From positions 3,224,001 through 3,288,000 of the forward strand of contig OY762511.1 of the NCBI GenBank assembly GCA_963665925.1: DNA of 64,000 nt, written 5' to 3'. This stretch comes from G963665925 sp963665925 (GTDB lineage: Bacteria > Bacillota > Clostridia > Peptostreptococcales > Acidaminobacteraceae). The position numbers and the translations under genes are program-made. This document shows positions 43,142-53,032 of this stretch, piece by piece (position 1 is the stretch's first letter; each line of letters opens with the position of its first letter). Under the pieces are notes generated by a model. The model was not told the DNA's origin. It made no database searches and saw nothing but the letters and a program-made list of their open reading frames with translations.

Positions 43142-44353
43142 ATGCGCATAGGGGAGTTTGCTCGTATAAATAGCGTCAGCATTGAAACTGTACGATACTA
43201 CATGGACTTGGGACTCATTGTTCCTGTAAAAAAGGGCGGACAATATCATTTTGACAGCAACTGCATGAAACGCCTTGAAACGGTGCTGGTCTACAAATCC
43301 ATGGGATTCACCCTACAGGAAATCAAGAAAATGTTTCATTTCATGTCCCTATCAAGACTGCATAACGACTCAGAGAGGGCCTTTTATCGACAATTCTTTA
43401 AGGATAATCTCTTAAGGATCAACACAGAATTGGACCGGCTTGAGACAGCAAAAAAGTTGGCTGAAGAAGCCCTCGAAAGCATTGCACTGAAAACAGAGGA
43501 TGAAGGTACGGTCATAGGCATACCGCTGAGCACATTATCCATGCTGTCCTGTCCCAAATGTGGAGGCGGTCTGGAGCTTAAAGCCGGATCTGTTCGAAAC
43601 AACAAAATCATTGACGGCCAGCTTTTATGCTCCTGTGAAAGCGTATATGAGGTTGAAGACGGCATTCTGCTAATCAGTCCGGTATATGAAAGTGTAGAAT
43701 ACAAAAATACGACAGATGCCCGCGTGGAGTACTTTGAAACCACTTCAGACGAGTATGTCGAAAAAATATTCATTGCAGGTGAATGGTTCAGAAGTGTAAT
43801 GGGCAAGCTCGATCAAGGCCTGAAGATATTGGAACCAGGAATTGGATTCGGCTACGCACTTACCCAGAGTCTGACATCCATCCCGCCAGGCAGCACATAT
43901 GTCGGTGTGGACCGGAACATAAACCGGCTGAAAGCGCTCAAGGCATATTTTGAAAAAAGTGATTTGAAGTTCGATCTGCTTTTGATTGCCGCAGATTTTC
44001 TGCAAATACCCCTGCGTGAAAAATCAATTGATCTTGTAATGGATATGAGCGGGTCTTCAAATCGTGCTTTTGAGTCAGAAAATTTTCTGCTGCGTGAAAT
44101 AGATGGCCTTATTAAGGACCATGCAGAAGTTTTCGGCATCTATATCATAGCAGATGGCATGAATGGCGAATATATCGACCCTAAGTTTCATAGACTTTTC
44201 CAAACCAAAGCGGTTGTTGAGGAGCTTAAGGCCCTTGATTACCTAATTGACACGGACTATACAACAAAAAAAGTGACCAGCGGCGGTCCGCATGAAAGCT
44301 TTGTGGATTATGTGAAGTCCACCTGGTCCTACTGCTGTCATGCAAGGCGATAA
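43142..44353 (+). CDS. MerR regulator fused to zinc ribbon and methyltransferase
   Basis: The 403-residue fusion begins with a MerR winged helix (MRIGEFARINSVSIETVRYYMDLGLI) and linker helix (to about 120). A Trm112-like zinc ribbon follows (CPKCGGG..CSCES, about 139-185), then a class I methyltransferase-like domain (about 215-400) with motif I LEPGIGFGYAL and a motif-like VGVDRNINRL. The MerR part suggests DNA binding at a long-spacer promoter, and one lies just downstream at the MFS gene. The methyltransferase part may work as a ligand or RNA/drug sensor, or as an enzyme that gives resistance; both are inference. Confidence 0.85.
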   Translation: MRIGEFARINSVSIETVRYYMDLGLIVPVKKGGQYHFDSNCMKRLETVLVYKSMGFTLQEIKKMFHFMSLSRLHNDSERAFYRQFFKDNLLRINTELDRLETAKKLAEEALESIALKTEDEGTVIGIPLSTLSMLSCPKCGGGLELKAGSVRNNKIIDGQLLCSCESVYEVEDGILLISPVYESVEYKNTTDARVEYFETTSDEYVEKIFIAGEWFRSVMGKLDQGLKILEPGIGFGYALTQSLTSIPPGSTYVGVDRNINRLKALKAYFEKSDLKFDLLLIAADFLQIPLREKSIDLVMDMSGSSNRAFESENFLLREIDGLIKDHAEVFGIYIIADGMNGEYIDPKFHRLFQTKAVVEELKALDYLIDTDYTTKKVTSGGPHESFVDYVKSTWSYCCHARR

Positions 44354-44387
44354 TTTAAGAAAAACTACTGTCGGTTTTACCGACTTC

Positions 44388-44424
44388 AAAAGGTGGAGTA
44401 TACTCCACCTTTTGTCTTTTTTTT
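44388..44424 (+). terminator. Terminator after the MerR-fusion gene
   Basis: A 26-base perfect palindrome centred on GGAGTATACTCC (44388-44413) is followed by TGTC and T9. A smaller hairpin GTCGGT/ACCGAC precedes it at 44370-44384. Confidence 0.8.
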
Positions 44425-44449
44425 TGCTAAAAGCACTTGAAAAAGACCA

Positions 44450-44480
44450 TTGACCTCCAGTTAACTCCTGAAGATATGCT
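44450..44480 (+). promoter_or_regulatory. MerR-type promoter with 19-bp spacer
   Basis: TTGACC (44450-44455) and TATGCT (44475-44480) are 19 bases apart. The spacer begins TCCAGTTAACT, so the region reads ACCTCCAGTTAACT, like one half of operators of the SoxR/BmrR group. Such overlong spacers are realigned by MerR activators. The adjacent MerR fusion is the obvious candidate. Confidence 0.78.
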
Positions 44481-44504
44481 TGTATCAGAAGGGAGAGATA
44501 CAAA

Positions 44505-45752
44505 ATGAAAAATAGAAATATAGTACTCTTTGGGGCAGGAAGGTTTGTTTCCTTAATTGGGACCAATATGTACCAATTTGCAGCCGGGCTCTATGTGCTT
44601 CAATTGACGGGCTCCGGCACCAAATTTGCATTAACGCTCATTTTGGGAACGCTGCCACGTGTGATCGCGGCGCCAATCGCTGGTGTGATAGCAGACCGTG
44701 TCAATAGAAAGCATGTTGCCGTTCTGACAGATCTGCTCAGCGGACTGCTTCTTGCAGGTCTATGGATGATAACCATGTTCGGCTCTATTAAAGTAAATCA
44801 GATTTACGTCAGTATGGTTTTTCTTTCTATATTCAATACCTTCTTCGACATTTCAATTGAAGCTGCCAAACCAGAAATCGTGGAGACTGAAAGTGCGCTG
44901 GAAAGGCTGAATGCCATAAGCTATGGCATTTTTTCCTTTACCTCTATTGCCGGGCCCGTTTTAGGAGGCATTGCTTATGCAATGGTCCCTTTCAGAACCT
45001 TTGTCCTCATAAATGGCGTATCCTTCATCTTGTCAGGTGTGAGTGAGTCATTTATCCGTTTCAGGGCAGAAGAAGAGCTTGAGAAAAAGGACAAGGATCC
45101 ATTTGTTAGCGCACTGTTGGAAGGCATCAGGTATTTGAAAGACAATCCATTTTCAATTTCCCTAATGACCTTTTCCATCAGCATTAACTTCTGCCTAACA
45201 CTGGCTATTACAGTTCCACTGCCATATATGTTCAACACGGTTCTTAAGATGACATCAACCTGGGTGGGTATAGTAACGGCAGGATTTCCAGTAGGCTATC
45301 TTCTTGGAACAGTCATTATACAGTCTCGTGGCGTCAAACAGCGGGGGCAGGCCTTTAAAATGGGCAGTATAGGCGTATTGACTGGGAAGCTGGTCCTGGT
45401 TGCCATACTGGTCCTTTCAGGACGTCTCATGAATGAATATGTTGCAGGCATGACGACTGTCGCCATGGCAATCATTGGCCTATCAATCGCCTACATTGAT
45501 ATTCCGCTTATGACATTTATGCAGTCCGCCATCCCAAGCCGAGTGCGCGGGCGCGTGTTCAGTGTCATGACAATGGCATCACGCGTAGCCATTCCCCTTG
45601 CCATGATTGTTTCCGGTGAACTTTTGAATATGCTGCATCCAGCCATAATACTAACTGTAGGCACCTTTATGTATGCCATGGTATTAACCCTGCTGTCCGG
45701 CTCGGTGTATTTGAGAGAGTATGTGAGAACGAGTACGATTGTCATCGAGTAA
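44505..45752 (+). CDS. MFS efflux transporter (macrolide-efflux-like)
   Basis: The 415-residue protein has about 12 hydrophobic segments and the MFS loop GVIADRVNRKHVAVLTD between segments 2 and 3. It resembles the MFS_3/MefA-like exporters of drugs. Its promoter is of MerR type, and the gene lies next to a MerR-methyltransferase fusion, so an inducible efflux unit is likely. Substrate unknown. Confidence 0.85.
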   Translation: MKNRNIVLFGAGRFVSLIGTNMYQFAAGLYVLQLTGSGTKFALTLILGTLPRVIAAPIAGVIADRVNRKHVAVLTDLLSGLLLAGLWMITMFGSIKVNQIYVSMVFLSIFNTFFDISIEAAKPEIVETESALERLNAISYGIFSFTSIAGPVLGGIAYAMVPFRTFVLINGVSFILSGVSESFIRFRAEEELEKKDKDPFVSALLEGIRYLKDNPFSISLMTFSISINFCLTLAITVPLPYMFNTVLKMTSTWVGIVTAGFPVGYLLGTVIIQSRGVKQRGQAFKMGSIGVLTGKLVLVAILVLSGRLMNEYVAGMTTVAMAIIGLSIAYIDIPLMTFMQSAIPSRVRGRVFSVMTMASRVAIPLAMIVSGELLNMLHPAIILTVGTFMYAMVLTLLSGSVYLREYVRTSTIVIE

Positions 45753-45786
45753 ATGCACCTGAAAAGAAACGCGTATACAGGCATGG

Positions 45787-45815
45787 TTGACTTTTTTATA
45801 CATTATATGGATATT
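45787..45815 (+). promoter_or_regulatory. Candidate promoter of the nhaC-like gene
   Basis: TTGACT (45787-45792), 17 bases, GATATT (45810-45815). Weak consensus match. Confidence 0.4.
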
Positions 45816-45883
45816 CAGTGACTTCCTGAAATAGGTCATGTAAAATGTACATGGCGTAAGGTTTGAGTTCCGGGGGGGATAAA

Positions 45884-47248
45884 ATGAAAGCATATAAAAT
45901 GGGATATACAATAGGGTCAATCATCGTTCTAATCCTTGCAATCACGGTTGTTATTCTGCTGGGTTTACCCATTTATCTGGGACTGGTCGCGACACTGCTT
46001 TTTATGATGGGTCTGTCCTGCTATAGAGGCTATGCCTTGTGGGAAGTCGTCACTATGGTTGTGTCGAAAATGAGAGATGTGGACTATGTTGCCGGTATGA
46101 TGCTCCTGATTGGCGGTCTTGTAGCGCTTTGGATGCAAATAGGCACGATTCCATCGCTGATTTACTTTGGATTTACCTATTTGGCTGACTACAATCTTGT
46201 TTTGACCGCATATGCAGTCTGCATGGCAATGTCGCTAATGATTGGGTCAGCAATAGGAACCTTAAGCACAATTGGCGTTGTTTTTTTAGCAGTTGGGCAG
46301 GGGATCGGCATTCCAGCAGGTCTTATGGTAGGTGCAATCGCATCTGGCGCTTATGTGGGTGATCGTATGTCTCCCCTTGCGAGTGGTGGAAACCTGGCTA
46401 CTGCAGCAGTAAATGCAAAACTGACGGATGTTCTAAAGAAGCTCTATCGTTTCAATGTACTGCCCATTGTGGCTGTGGCAGCGATTTATACCATTATTGG
46501 ACTGCAGTACGGTGTAGATGCAGCGGCGCAGGAAACCCTGCTTAAAGTCACCACTTTGATTGGTCAGCATTATGACATTGGCATGCTCGTCATTATACCG
46601 CTTGTGGTTTTGCTTGCGTCCATACTGGCGCTCAAGCTTGGGATCATAAAATCACTGACCGTCACAACGGGCGTGAGTGCTGCAATTGGTCTTTTCATAC
46701 AGGGGACGGAACCTGTAGATATGCTGTCAAACTATATAACAGGCTATGTGTCACAGACCGAGGGCCTGAGTCAAATCATTCATGGCGGGGGACTCCTGTC
46801 TATGTATTCGGTTGTCCTGGCGATTCTTTTTTCCGCTGGTATCAATGGCATTCTAGAAGGAACAGGTATGATCCGGCCCTTGCTTGATCGTTGGATCGGT
46901 CAATCGAAATCTACAGGTAAGCTGATTCGAAAAACAGTCTACACCTGTGTCGTTGTAACCGTGCTGACTTGTAATCAAAGTCTGACGGCACTTTTGACGG
47001 GCAGCTACTTCAGTGAAAAGTTCGAAGCGGCAGGGCTGGAGCGGACAGATCTTGCACGTGTAATACTGGACACAGGTATTTTGATTGTTGCCCTCATACC
47101 ATGGAACGTCAATGCCATATTCTTTAAGTCTATTACTGGAATTACAGCACTGGAGTATGCACCTTATGCCTACTATCTATGGATTGTGCCAATTATGACA
47201 ATGCTGTGGTCCTTCATAATCGAAAAAGGGCTGAAGCAGACACCGTAA
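45884..47248 (+). CDS. Na+/H+ antiporter NhaC family protein
   Basis: The 454-residue membrane protein has about 11-12 hydrophobic segments. The segment GAYVGDRMSPLASGGNLA is the family's conserved ion-site region. It may exchange sodium for protons, or act as an organic-acid/sodium antiporter as some NhaC relatives do. The start at 45884 is supported by the G-rich ribosome site. Confidence 0.82.
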   Translation: MKAYKMGYTIGSIIVLILAITVVILLGLPIYLGLVATLLFMMGLSCYRGYALWEVVTMVVSKMRDVDYVAGMMLLIGGLVALWMQIGTIPSLIYFGFTYLADYNLVLTAYAVCMAMSLMIGSAIGTLSTIGVVFLAVGQGIGIPAGLMVGAIASGAYVGDRMSPLASGGNLATAAVNAKLTDVLKKLYRFNVLPIVAVAAIYTIIGLQYGVDAAAQETLLKVTTLIGQHYDIGMLVIIPLVVLLASILALKLGIIKSLTVTTGVSAAIGLFIQGTEPVDMLSNYITGYVSQTEGLSQIIHGGGLLSMYSVVLAILFSAGINGILEGTGMIRPLLDRWIGQSKSTGKLIRKTVYTCVVVTVLTCNQSLTALLTGSYFSEKFEAAGLERTDLARVILDTGILIVALIPWNVNAIFFKSITGITALEYAPYAYYLWIVPIMTMLWSFIIEKGLKQTP

Positions 47249-47332
47249 AGGCGTGTGGCACAGTGGGGATTATCTCCTGATTCTACGTATATGAAATTGG
47301 GTATATTTTTTACGTGGAAGGGGGGTGGCTGG

Positions 47333-47860
47333 TTGAAACTGCAAAGCGGAATGAAAGCACCTGAAATAAGGTTTCGCGATTATAAAAGCGTACCTTTTTC
47401 TCTGGAATCGCTTCAGGGGAGAAAAGTGCTTTTATCCTTTTACAGATATGCTGGGTGTCCATTTTGTCAGTTGAGGTTCATGGAAATCGCTGAACGGTTT
47501 GGCAAGGACGAACGATTGGAGTTGGTCGCAGTCTTTCAGTCGCCGGAAGATTCCATCAGGAAGCATGCAGGCGGTTCTGATGTTCCTACAACAGTAATTG
47601 GAGATCCTGGCGAACGGTTTTATAAGGAATACGGTGTAGAGGAAGGCATGCGTGCCTGGTTTGTGGGGATTTCCAGTGCTTTTCGCTTTACTCAGAGCCT
47701 CGGCAGAGGACATGTATGGGGAAAGAAGGAAGGTAGCAAAAACCGGATACCTGCAGACTTTCTCATTGACAAGGATGGTATATTGAGGCATGCATATTAT
47801 GGAAAGAATATGGATGATCATATGCCGATTGACTGGATTGATGATTTTTTAAAGCTCTAG
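47333..47860 (+). CDS. Peroxiredoxin-like (AhpC/TSA) thioredoxin-fold protein
   Basis: The 175-residue thioredoxin-fold protein has the site FYRYAGCPFCQLRF, with a CxxC in place of the single peroxidatic cysteine of true peroxiredoxins; this is seen in the peroxiredoxin-like AhpC/TSA group. It probably reduces a peroxide or disulfide. I place the start at TTG 47333 (LKLQSGMKAPEIRF) because a GGGGGGTGG site precedes it; a longer frame from 47255 has no site and no similarity. No partner is adjacent. Confidence 0.8.
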   Translation: MKLQSGMKAPEIRFRDYKSVPFSLESLQGRKVLLSFYRYAGCPFCQLRFMEIAERFGKDERLELVAVFQSPEDSIRKHAGGSDVPTTVIGDPGERFYKEYGVEEGMRAWFVGISSAFRFTQSLGRGHVWGKKEGSKNRIPADFLIDKDGILRHAYYGKNMDDHMPIDWIDDFLKL

Positions 47861-47865
47861 AAAAC

Positions 47866-47906
47866 AGGACCTTGACCTGCGATGCAATATCACAGGTCAA
47901 GGTCCT
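47866..47906. terminator. Bidirectional terminator
   Basis: A 14-bp perfect stem (AGGACCTTGACCTG) with a 13-base loop lies between convergent genes; T-rich flanks on both sides. Confidence 0.82.
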
Positions 47907-47914
47907 ATTGTTTT

Positions 47915-49516
47915 CTACTCGAAATCTGCCAGGTTGCGTTCAATGAAAAGCCACGGACTCACATTGGTGTCATAGTATGACATGGTCCAGTGGAGGTGGG
48001 GGCCCGTTGAAAAACCGGTCGTTCCAACCGTGCCGATAACATCGCCCTTTTCAACAGTCTGACCTTCGCTTACAAACCGTTCGTTCTGATGAAAGTAGAC
48101 GCTGAATATGCCGTATCCATGATCTATAACGGTGGTTTCGCCAGTTAGAATAAGCGGCATGGATAGCTTGACCACACCCGAGTTTGGCGCTTTTATTTCC
48201 GTACCCGTTGGTGCGGCAATATCGATACCAGAGTGTCTGTAAGAGGTCAGTGACCCATTGACGTAGCGCATTTCGCCGAATTCGGTGCTGATACGTCCTT
48301 CAACCGGTTGAATAAACTTGCCCTCCCATAGCTTTTCCTTGATGGAAGCGTCACGTACAGGTGTAAAGTACTTTGCGTACTCACTGTAGGCTGCATCATT
48401 ACGGGTACTGGCTTCTACAGTCTTATCAACCGTAAGGTACTGCTTTTTAAATTCCTTGTAGTCGATCACGACAGGATAAACTTTAGTAAAGGCAGTCTGA
48501 ACCGCGTCCTTGATTTCCAGGGTTAAATCGTATGTTCCAGGCTCAGCCCAGTAGTCAGTGGCAAGAATTCCAAAGTAACCGTCATCGGTCTTTTCTACAA
48601 CCAGGTTGTCAGCAAATGACTGCTTGAGTATGGGTGTTTGTCCCGTCATAATGTTCTTGATTTGAATGACAATCAAATCACCTGCGGTTGCAGAGGTCTT
48701 GTCAAAAACAAGTTCAGGCTCCAGGTGCATTTTGCCGCTGAAGGCATAAGTTGTGTAGTTATGGGCCGAGTTTGTTTCTGCCTGGGCCCAGGTGCAGGTC
48801 AGCTCATATCGCAGTGTGCCGTTATAAGGATAAGGCAGGAATGCGTCTGCGGTGACCTCTTCTTCCTTCACAAGCATTTCGCCATCATATATGCGCAGCA
48901 TGACGCTTTGAGGTTCTTTTTCGAAGAAGAGGGAGAGCGGATAATCCGGACTTAAAGGCATTGCTTCAGTCGGAGAAAAAGCTGCTTGTGTCTCTCTGTC
49001 TTTCAGGGTCCCGTCTGCAAGGGTATAAGACCAGCGTGAAGCTGTCTTCTGGACGGGCAGGGTCATGGTGCTGTATGTCACCTGTACTTTTGGGGTGTCA
49101 TTCTCGTATAAGCTCATGAAAGCATCTGTACTAAGCAGGATCCTAGCGTAGGCAGAATCAGCAGTATAATGCTTTTTGCTGCTGCGGTCGTAAAGGGCTG
49201 TCTCATACGTCAGGGGGTCAATAAACAGGGTGAAATCATAGAGCTGGCCACTCACTGTATGTATGTCCATGTCGAACTCTTTATCGGAGCTTTCCGGTAC
49301 GTAGGTTTCAGCCTCTTTCATTGAATTTATGACATTTAGGACCGCTTCTATAGGTGCGATGTCTTGATCATAATAGTTCATGACAGGTGTATCTGAACCG
49401 TTTTCGTAGATATTTATCTGAAGGACATCCTTTGACTTAATTGTTTTTCCGTCATACCATGCATAGGCTCCCATAGCAAGGGAAACCAGCAGGATGATGG
49501 ATATTAGCTTCTTCAT
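47915..49516 (-). CDS. Exported M23-family metallopeptidase
   Basis: The 533-residue protein has an N-terminal signal or anchor (KKLISIILLVSLAMGAYAW), a long beta-rich region (about 25-410) of no clear family, and a C-terminal peptidase M23 domain (about 420-525). The latter has the zinc motifs HSGIDIAAPTG (HxxxD) and GPHLHW (HxH). Such LytM-type enzymes cut peptidoglycan cross-links or activate amidases at division. The start at 49516 has AGGAGG; the longer frame to 49597 is rejected. Confidence 0.88.
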   Translation of the reverse strand: MKKLISIILLVSLAMGAYAWYDGKTIKSKDVLQINIYENGSDTPVMNYYDQDIAPIEAVLNVINSMKEAETYVPESSDKEFDMDIHTVSGQLYDFTLFIDPLTYETALYDRSSKKHYTADSAYARILLSTDAFMSLYENDTPKVQVTYSTMTLPVQKTASRWSYTLADGTLKDRETQAAFSPTEAMPLSPDYPLSLFFEKEPQSVMLRIYDGEMLVKEEEVTADAFLPYPYNGTLRYELTCTWAQAETNSAHNYTTYAFSGKMHLEPELVFDKTSATAGDLIVIQIKNIMTGQTPILKQSFADNLVVEKTDDGYFGILATDYWAEPGTYDLTLEIKDAVQTAFTKVYPVVIDYKEFKKQYLTVDKTVEASTRNDAAYSEYAKYFTPVRDASIKEKLWEGKFIQPVEGRISTEFGEMRYVNGSLTSYRHSGIDIAAPTGTEIKAPNSGVVKLSMPLILTGETTVIDHGYGIFSVYFHQNERFVSEGQTVEKGDVIGTVGTTGFSTGPHLHWTMSYYDTNVSPWLFIERNLADFE

Positions 49517-49709
49517 ATGACCAACCTCCTTAAGTTGTACCTGTAGTATACCATTTCGCAAATAAGAAAAATATTGAAATTGCATTAAATAGGTCACGGG
49601 GCGTATGGTGCCATTCTATCATTCACAAGCCCTCCAAGATGTGGTATCATGACTAAGAAAAAGAGTTAAGGTGACAAACAGCACTTAGCGATTAAAGAGG
49701 TGAATCTGT

Positions 49710-50204
49710 ATGATAAATATGATTGTTGCAATCGGCAGGAATCGTGAAATAGGACGCGGAAATCAACTGCTGGCACATATTTCTGAAGACCTGAAGTATT
49801 TTAAGAAAAGAACGGCAGGTGGCATTGTCATCATGGGGTACAATACCTATGAATCACTGCCATCGGGTGCACTGCCAAAACGAGAGAACATCGTGATCAC
49901 ACGAAAAGATATCGAAATTCCAGGTGCGTATGTGGTGGGAAGCATTGAGGCGGCTGTTGAAAAGGCAAAAACCCTTAAAGACGAGAATGAGGTCTTTGTC
50001 ATAGGTGGTGCTTCAATTTATGAGCAATTTCTGCCGCATGCGTCCAAGCTGTACATAACACATATTTTTGAGTCGTTCAATGACGCCGATGTATTTTTCC
50101 CCGACTTCAAGGAAGAGTGGGAACTGACCGGTATTGACGCTGGGGTTGAGAATATTGGGCATACTTATCCTCATGTGTTCGCGGTCTATGAACGTGCAGT
50201 ATAA
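49710..50204 (+). CDS. folA: Dihydrofolate reductase
   Basis: The 164-residue enzyme reduces dihydrofolate with NADPH. It starts MIVAIGRNREIGRGNQLL, has the catalytic aspartate in SEDLKYFK, IVIMGYNTYESLP, NADPH-loop ENIVITRK and VIGGASIYEQFLP. thyA, often adjacent, is absent. AGAGGTG precedes the start. Confidence 0.93.
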   Translation: MINMIVAIGRNREIGRGNQLLAHISEDLKYFKKRTAGGIVIMGYNTYESLPSGALPKRENIVITRKDIEIPGAYVVGSIEAAVEKAKTLKDENEVFVIGGASIYEQFLPHASKLYITHIFESFNDADVFFPDFKEEWELTGIDAGVENIGHTYPHVFAVYERAV

Positions 50205-50383
50205 TCAGTAAAAAATCGAATTGATGTTTGGGGCTATTGTTGTCGGGGAATTGTCTATTAGGACTCTGCCTTGATTTGCAATAGCCTTTTATATACGCTT
50301 CAACTGGACAAAAGTCACCTTTGGAGTGTGGTATTGTAGGTTAACTGACGCCTTATACGGGTATCAGTCTTGTATTGAATGGT

Positions 50384-50463
50384 GTGCAGTGCACGAAAAG
50401 TACACTGCGCCGCAAGATATCAACAAGATATGTACCGGTCAGGGATGCGGATTGGTGTATAAT
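50384..50463 (+). promoter_or_regulatory. Hairpin and -10 box before the WG-repeat gene
   Basis: GTGCAGTG (50384-50391) pairs with CACTGCGC (50403-50410), and TATAAT lies at 50458-50463 without a clear -35. The start codon is at 50501. The rest of 50205-50500 shows nothing else. Confidence 0.4.
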
Positions 50464-50500
50464 ACCATGGAATGACATATATGGTTTGAAAGGAGCAATT

Positions 50501-52918
50501 ATGAAAATTGATTTAAAAATGAAAAGTGTGAAACTGCTGGTTGCATTCATGCTGATCGCACTTGTTGTTCAAACGGGTGCCACCTTTGCAGATGTTGAGG
50601 CAGCGCCAGACGGATTGGCGGTCATTACCAATGATTTGATTATGGAAACTGGTCTTATATCGGCATCAGAAGGTCGGGTTTTGTTTTATGATACGCAAGA
50701 CAAGTATGGCTATACGGACTATGAAGGAAATGTGGTCATTGAACCTGTTTATGAATATGCAACGGGATTCAGTTCAGGGATGGCGCGTGTAACCCTTGAT
50801 TCAGAGGATGCGTTTATCGATCTTGATGGCAAGGTGCGCTTTTATGTGAAGGATGTGCTTGCCAATTATGACCTGAATGAGTTTAGCCCTACAATCAACG
50901 ATTTCAGCGGTGGCTATGCAAAAGTAGACACATACGCCAACACAACTTACATCGATAAGGATGGTAAGTTTATTGTACCGATGGACAGATACTATGACGG
51001 ACATGACTTCAAAGATGGTGCGGTACAGGTGTTTGACAACGATTACAATACTTTTATCATTGATGCGAGTGGCGACGTGCTCTTTGAAGCCGATTCCAAC
51101 TATGAGTACTATGATTACTCGGAAGGCTACGCACTGACATATGGTTATGATGAAAACCAGTATGGATATGTGAACAAGTCCGGTGAAGTGGTTATCGGCA
51201 TGACGCTAGACAGTGCAGATAATTTTAAGCATGGACTTGCGGTCTATGAAGAACTGGGGCTCTACGGGGTTCTTGATGCCAGTGGAAAGTTTTTGGTGTA
51301 TCCTTCCTTTGAAGAGGCAGAAATTACAGACGATGGTTATGTAATTGGTTTTGACGGCATTTTCACAATCGTTCTCAATGAAAAAATGGAGCTGGTAGGC
51401 AAGTTTCCAGGAAACCAGATGTACAGTATTTACGGAAATGTTGTCATTCAGCCAGATTCAGAAGGCTATGTATTCAAGGATCTGAGCGGTAGAGAACTTG
51501 GAACCTTTGATGACTACTACTTCATTGGCGACCATTTCTTTGATAGTGGCGATGGAAGACTCATAGATACATCGAATGTTCAGATTGGCGAAGAAACACG
51601 AGAAGTTTTCAAGAAGAAATTCGACTATGATTTCAAGTTCCTAGATGCAAAGGGCAATGTGGCAATCGACTTGTCGGAATACGACAACGTGCATCCTTTT
51701 TCTGAAGGTCTTGCCGTTGTAGAAAAGAACGGCAAATTCGGTTACATTGACACAAATGGTGAAATTGCCATTCCAATACGCTACATCGATGCAGACGATT
51801 TTATCGGTGGAACTGCCTCTGTAGAGACGGTGACAGACTATCTGACAATTGATAAAAATGGCGCTACTGTTGAGAATTCCTACTACGGAAGCTATGATGA
51901 GGAAGAAGAGCTTGGAGATTACTATGTCATCTCAACAGGGTATTATGGCGACGCTGGTGTCGCGAGCAGAAATAGCGGCAAGGTGGTTCTAGAACCGACC
52001 TACTATAGTGTAACTGACCTATACAATGGCATTTTTGAAATCATGAACGACAGCTATGAATATGGGTTCTACAACGCCAATACAGATACGCTAGTGGAAC
52101 CTGCTTACTCGTATATTGAGCAGTTCTATGAAACAGGAGACTTCTATGTCGAGTCGGAGTCCTATCTGAGCGGCGTGGTCGATGTGAATGGAAATGTGAT
52201 TCTGGAATCTAAGTATGACAGCATCAGTGCACAAGGCAGCAATCTTTACATTGTTCAGATCGATGGCAAATACGGCCTTGTTCAAAGAGATGGACAAGTT
52301 CTCATAAAGCCGGTCTTCGAGGAACTCTATCCAATGGAAATCAGTGAAGACATAATTGGTTTCACAACAGTCGAGGGATATGACTATCATGCGATGCTCT
52401 ATGACAATGCTGAACAGGAAATCATAACGGACACGATTGAGGGGGCACTCTCTGATTATGGTGATGGTTATATTCTGGTTACAAGCGGCGAGAACACGGT
52501 TTCAGTCATTGGATTTGACGGTGAAAAGCTGTTTGAAACAGATGATTACTTTGCTGAAGCGGACGGCAAATATATTCTGCTTGAAAAGTATGATGGCACG
52601 AATTACCTGACTGACTTTGAAGGTAAGACTTATATGACAGACAATGATTTTGAGTACCTTTACCTGCCGACAGATCAGGACCATCTTATCTTCCTGAGGG
52701 ATGGAAAATACGGTATCGTAAGTGTCGACGGTGAAGTGAAAACTCAAAGGGGATATATGTCAGTGGGTTACATTAATTCAGGTGTAATGGCATACTTTGA
52801 CGACGAGCAATTTGGGTATGTCGATATCAACGGAGAGGAAATTATCCATTCTGGACAGTATGCTTATCTCTATAGTTTTTCAGATGGACTGGGTTTGGTA
52901 ATCGAAATCAATGAATAA
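50501..52918 (+). CDS. Exported WG (KWG)-repeat protein
   Basis: The 805-residue protein starts with a signal peptide (VKLLVAFMLIALVVQTG, cleavage near TFA-DVE). The rest is built of WG-type repeats of about 35-50 residues: GYTDYEGNVVIEP, GYVNKSGEVVIG, GYIDTNGEIAIP, GYVDINGEEII and others, likely beta-strand units at the cell surface. Function unknown; similar proteins occur widely in Firmicutes and Bacteroidetes. The composition is rich in D, E and Y. AAAGGAG precedes the start at 50501; a longer frame to 50375 is rejected. Confidence 0.87.
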   Translation: MKIDLKMKSVKLLVAFMLIALVVQTGATFADVEAAPDGLAVITNDLIMETGLISASEGRVLFYDTQDKYGYTDYEGNVVIEPVYEYATGFSSGMARVTLDSEDAFIDLDGKVRFYVKDVLANYDLNEFSPTINDFSGGYAKVDTYANTTYIDKDGKFIVPMDRYYDGHDFKDGAVQVFDNDYNTFIIDASGDVLFEADSNYEYYDYSEGYALTYGYDENQYGYVNKSGEVVIGMTLDSADNFKHGLAVYEELGLYGVLDASGKFLVYPSFEEAEITDDGYVIGFDGIFTIVLNEKMELVGKFPGNQMYSIYGNVVIQPDSEGYVFKDLSGRELGTFDDYYFIGDHFFDSGDGRLIDTSNVQIGEETREVFKKKFDYDFKFLDAKGNVAIDLSEYDNVHPFSEGLAVVEKNGKFGYIDTNGEIAIPIRYIDADDFIGGTASVETVTDYLTIDKNGATVENSYYGSYDEEEELGDYYVISTGYYGDAGVASRNSGKVVLEPTYYSVTDLYNGIFEIMNDSYEYGFYNANTDTLVEPAYSYIEQFYETGDFYVESESYLSGVVDVNGNVILESKYDSISAQGSNLYIVQIDGKYGLVQRDGQVLIKPVFEELYPMEISEDIIGFTTVEGYDYHAMLYDNAEQEIITDTIEGALSDYGDGYILVTSGENTVSVIGFDGEKLFETDDYFAEADGKYILLEKYDGTNYLTDFEGKTYMTDNDFEYLYLPTDQDHLIFLRDGKYGIVSVDGEVKTQRGYMSVGYINSGVMAYFDDEQFGYVDINGEEIIHSGQYAYLYSFSDGLGLVIEINE

Positions 52919-52926
52919 ATGAAATG

Positions 52927-52964
52927 AGCAGTCAGGCTTTGCAACTAGTCTGACTGCTTTTTTT
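52927..52964 (+). terminator. Terminator of the WG-repeat gene
   Basis: AGCAGTCAG pairs with CTGACTGCT, followed by T7. Confidence 0.88.
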
Positions 52965-53032
52965 ATGTCATAATAATGAAGTGTGCGTAAAAATTTGCGT
53001 TTAAATAATGGGATAGGAATTTTGAGGATAAA

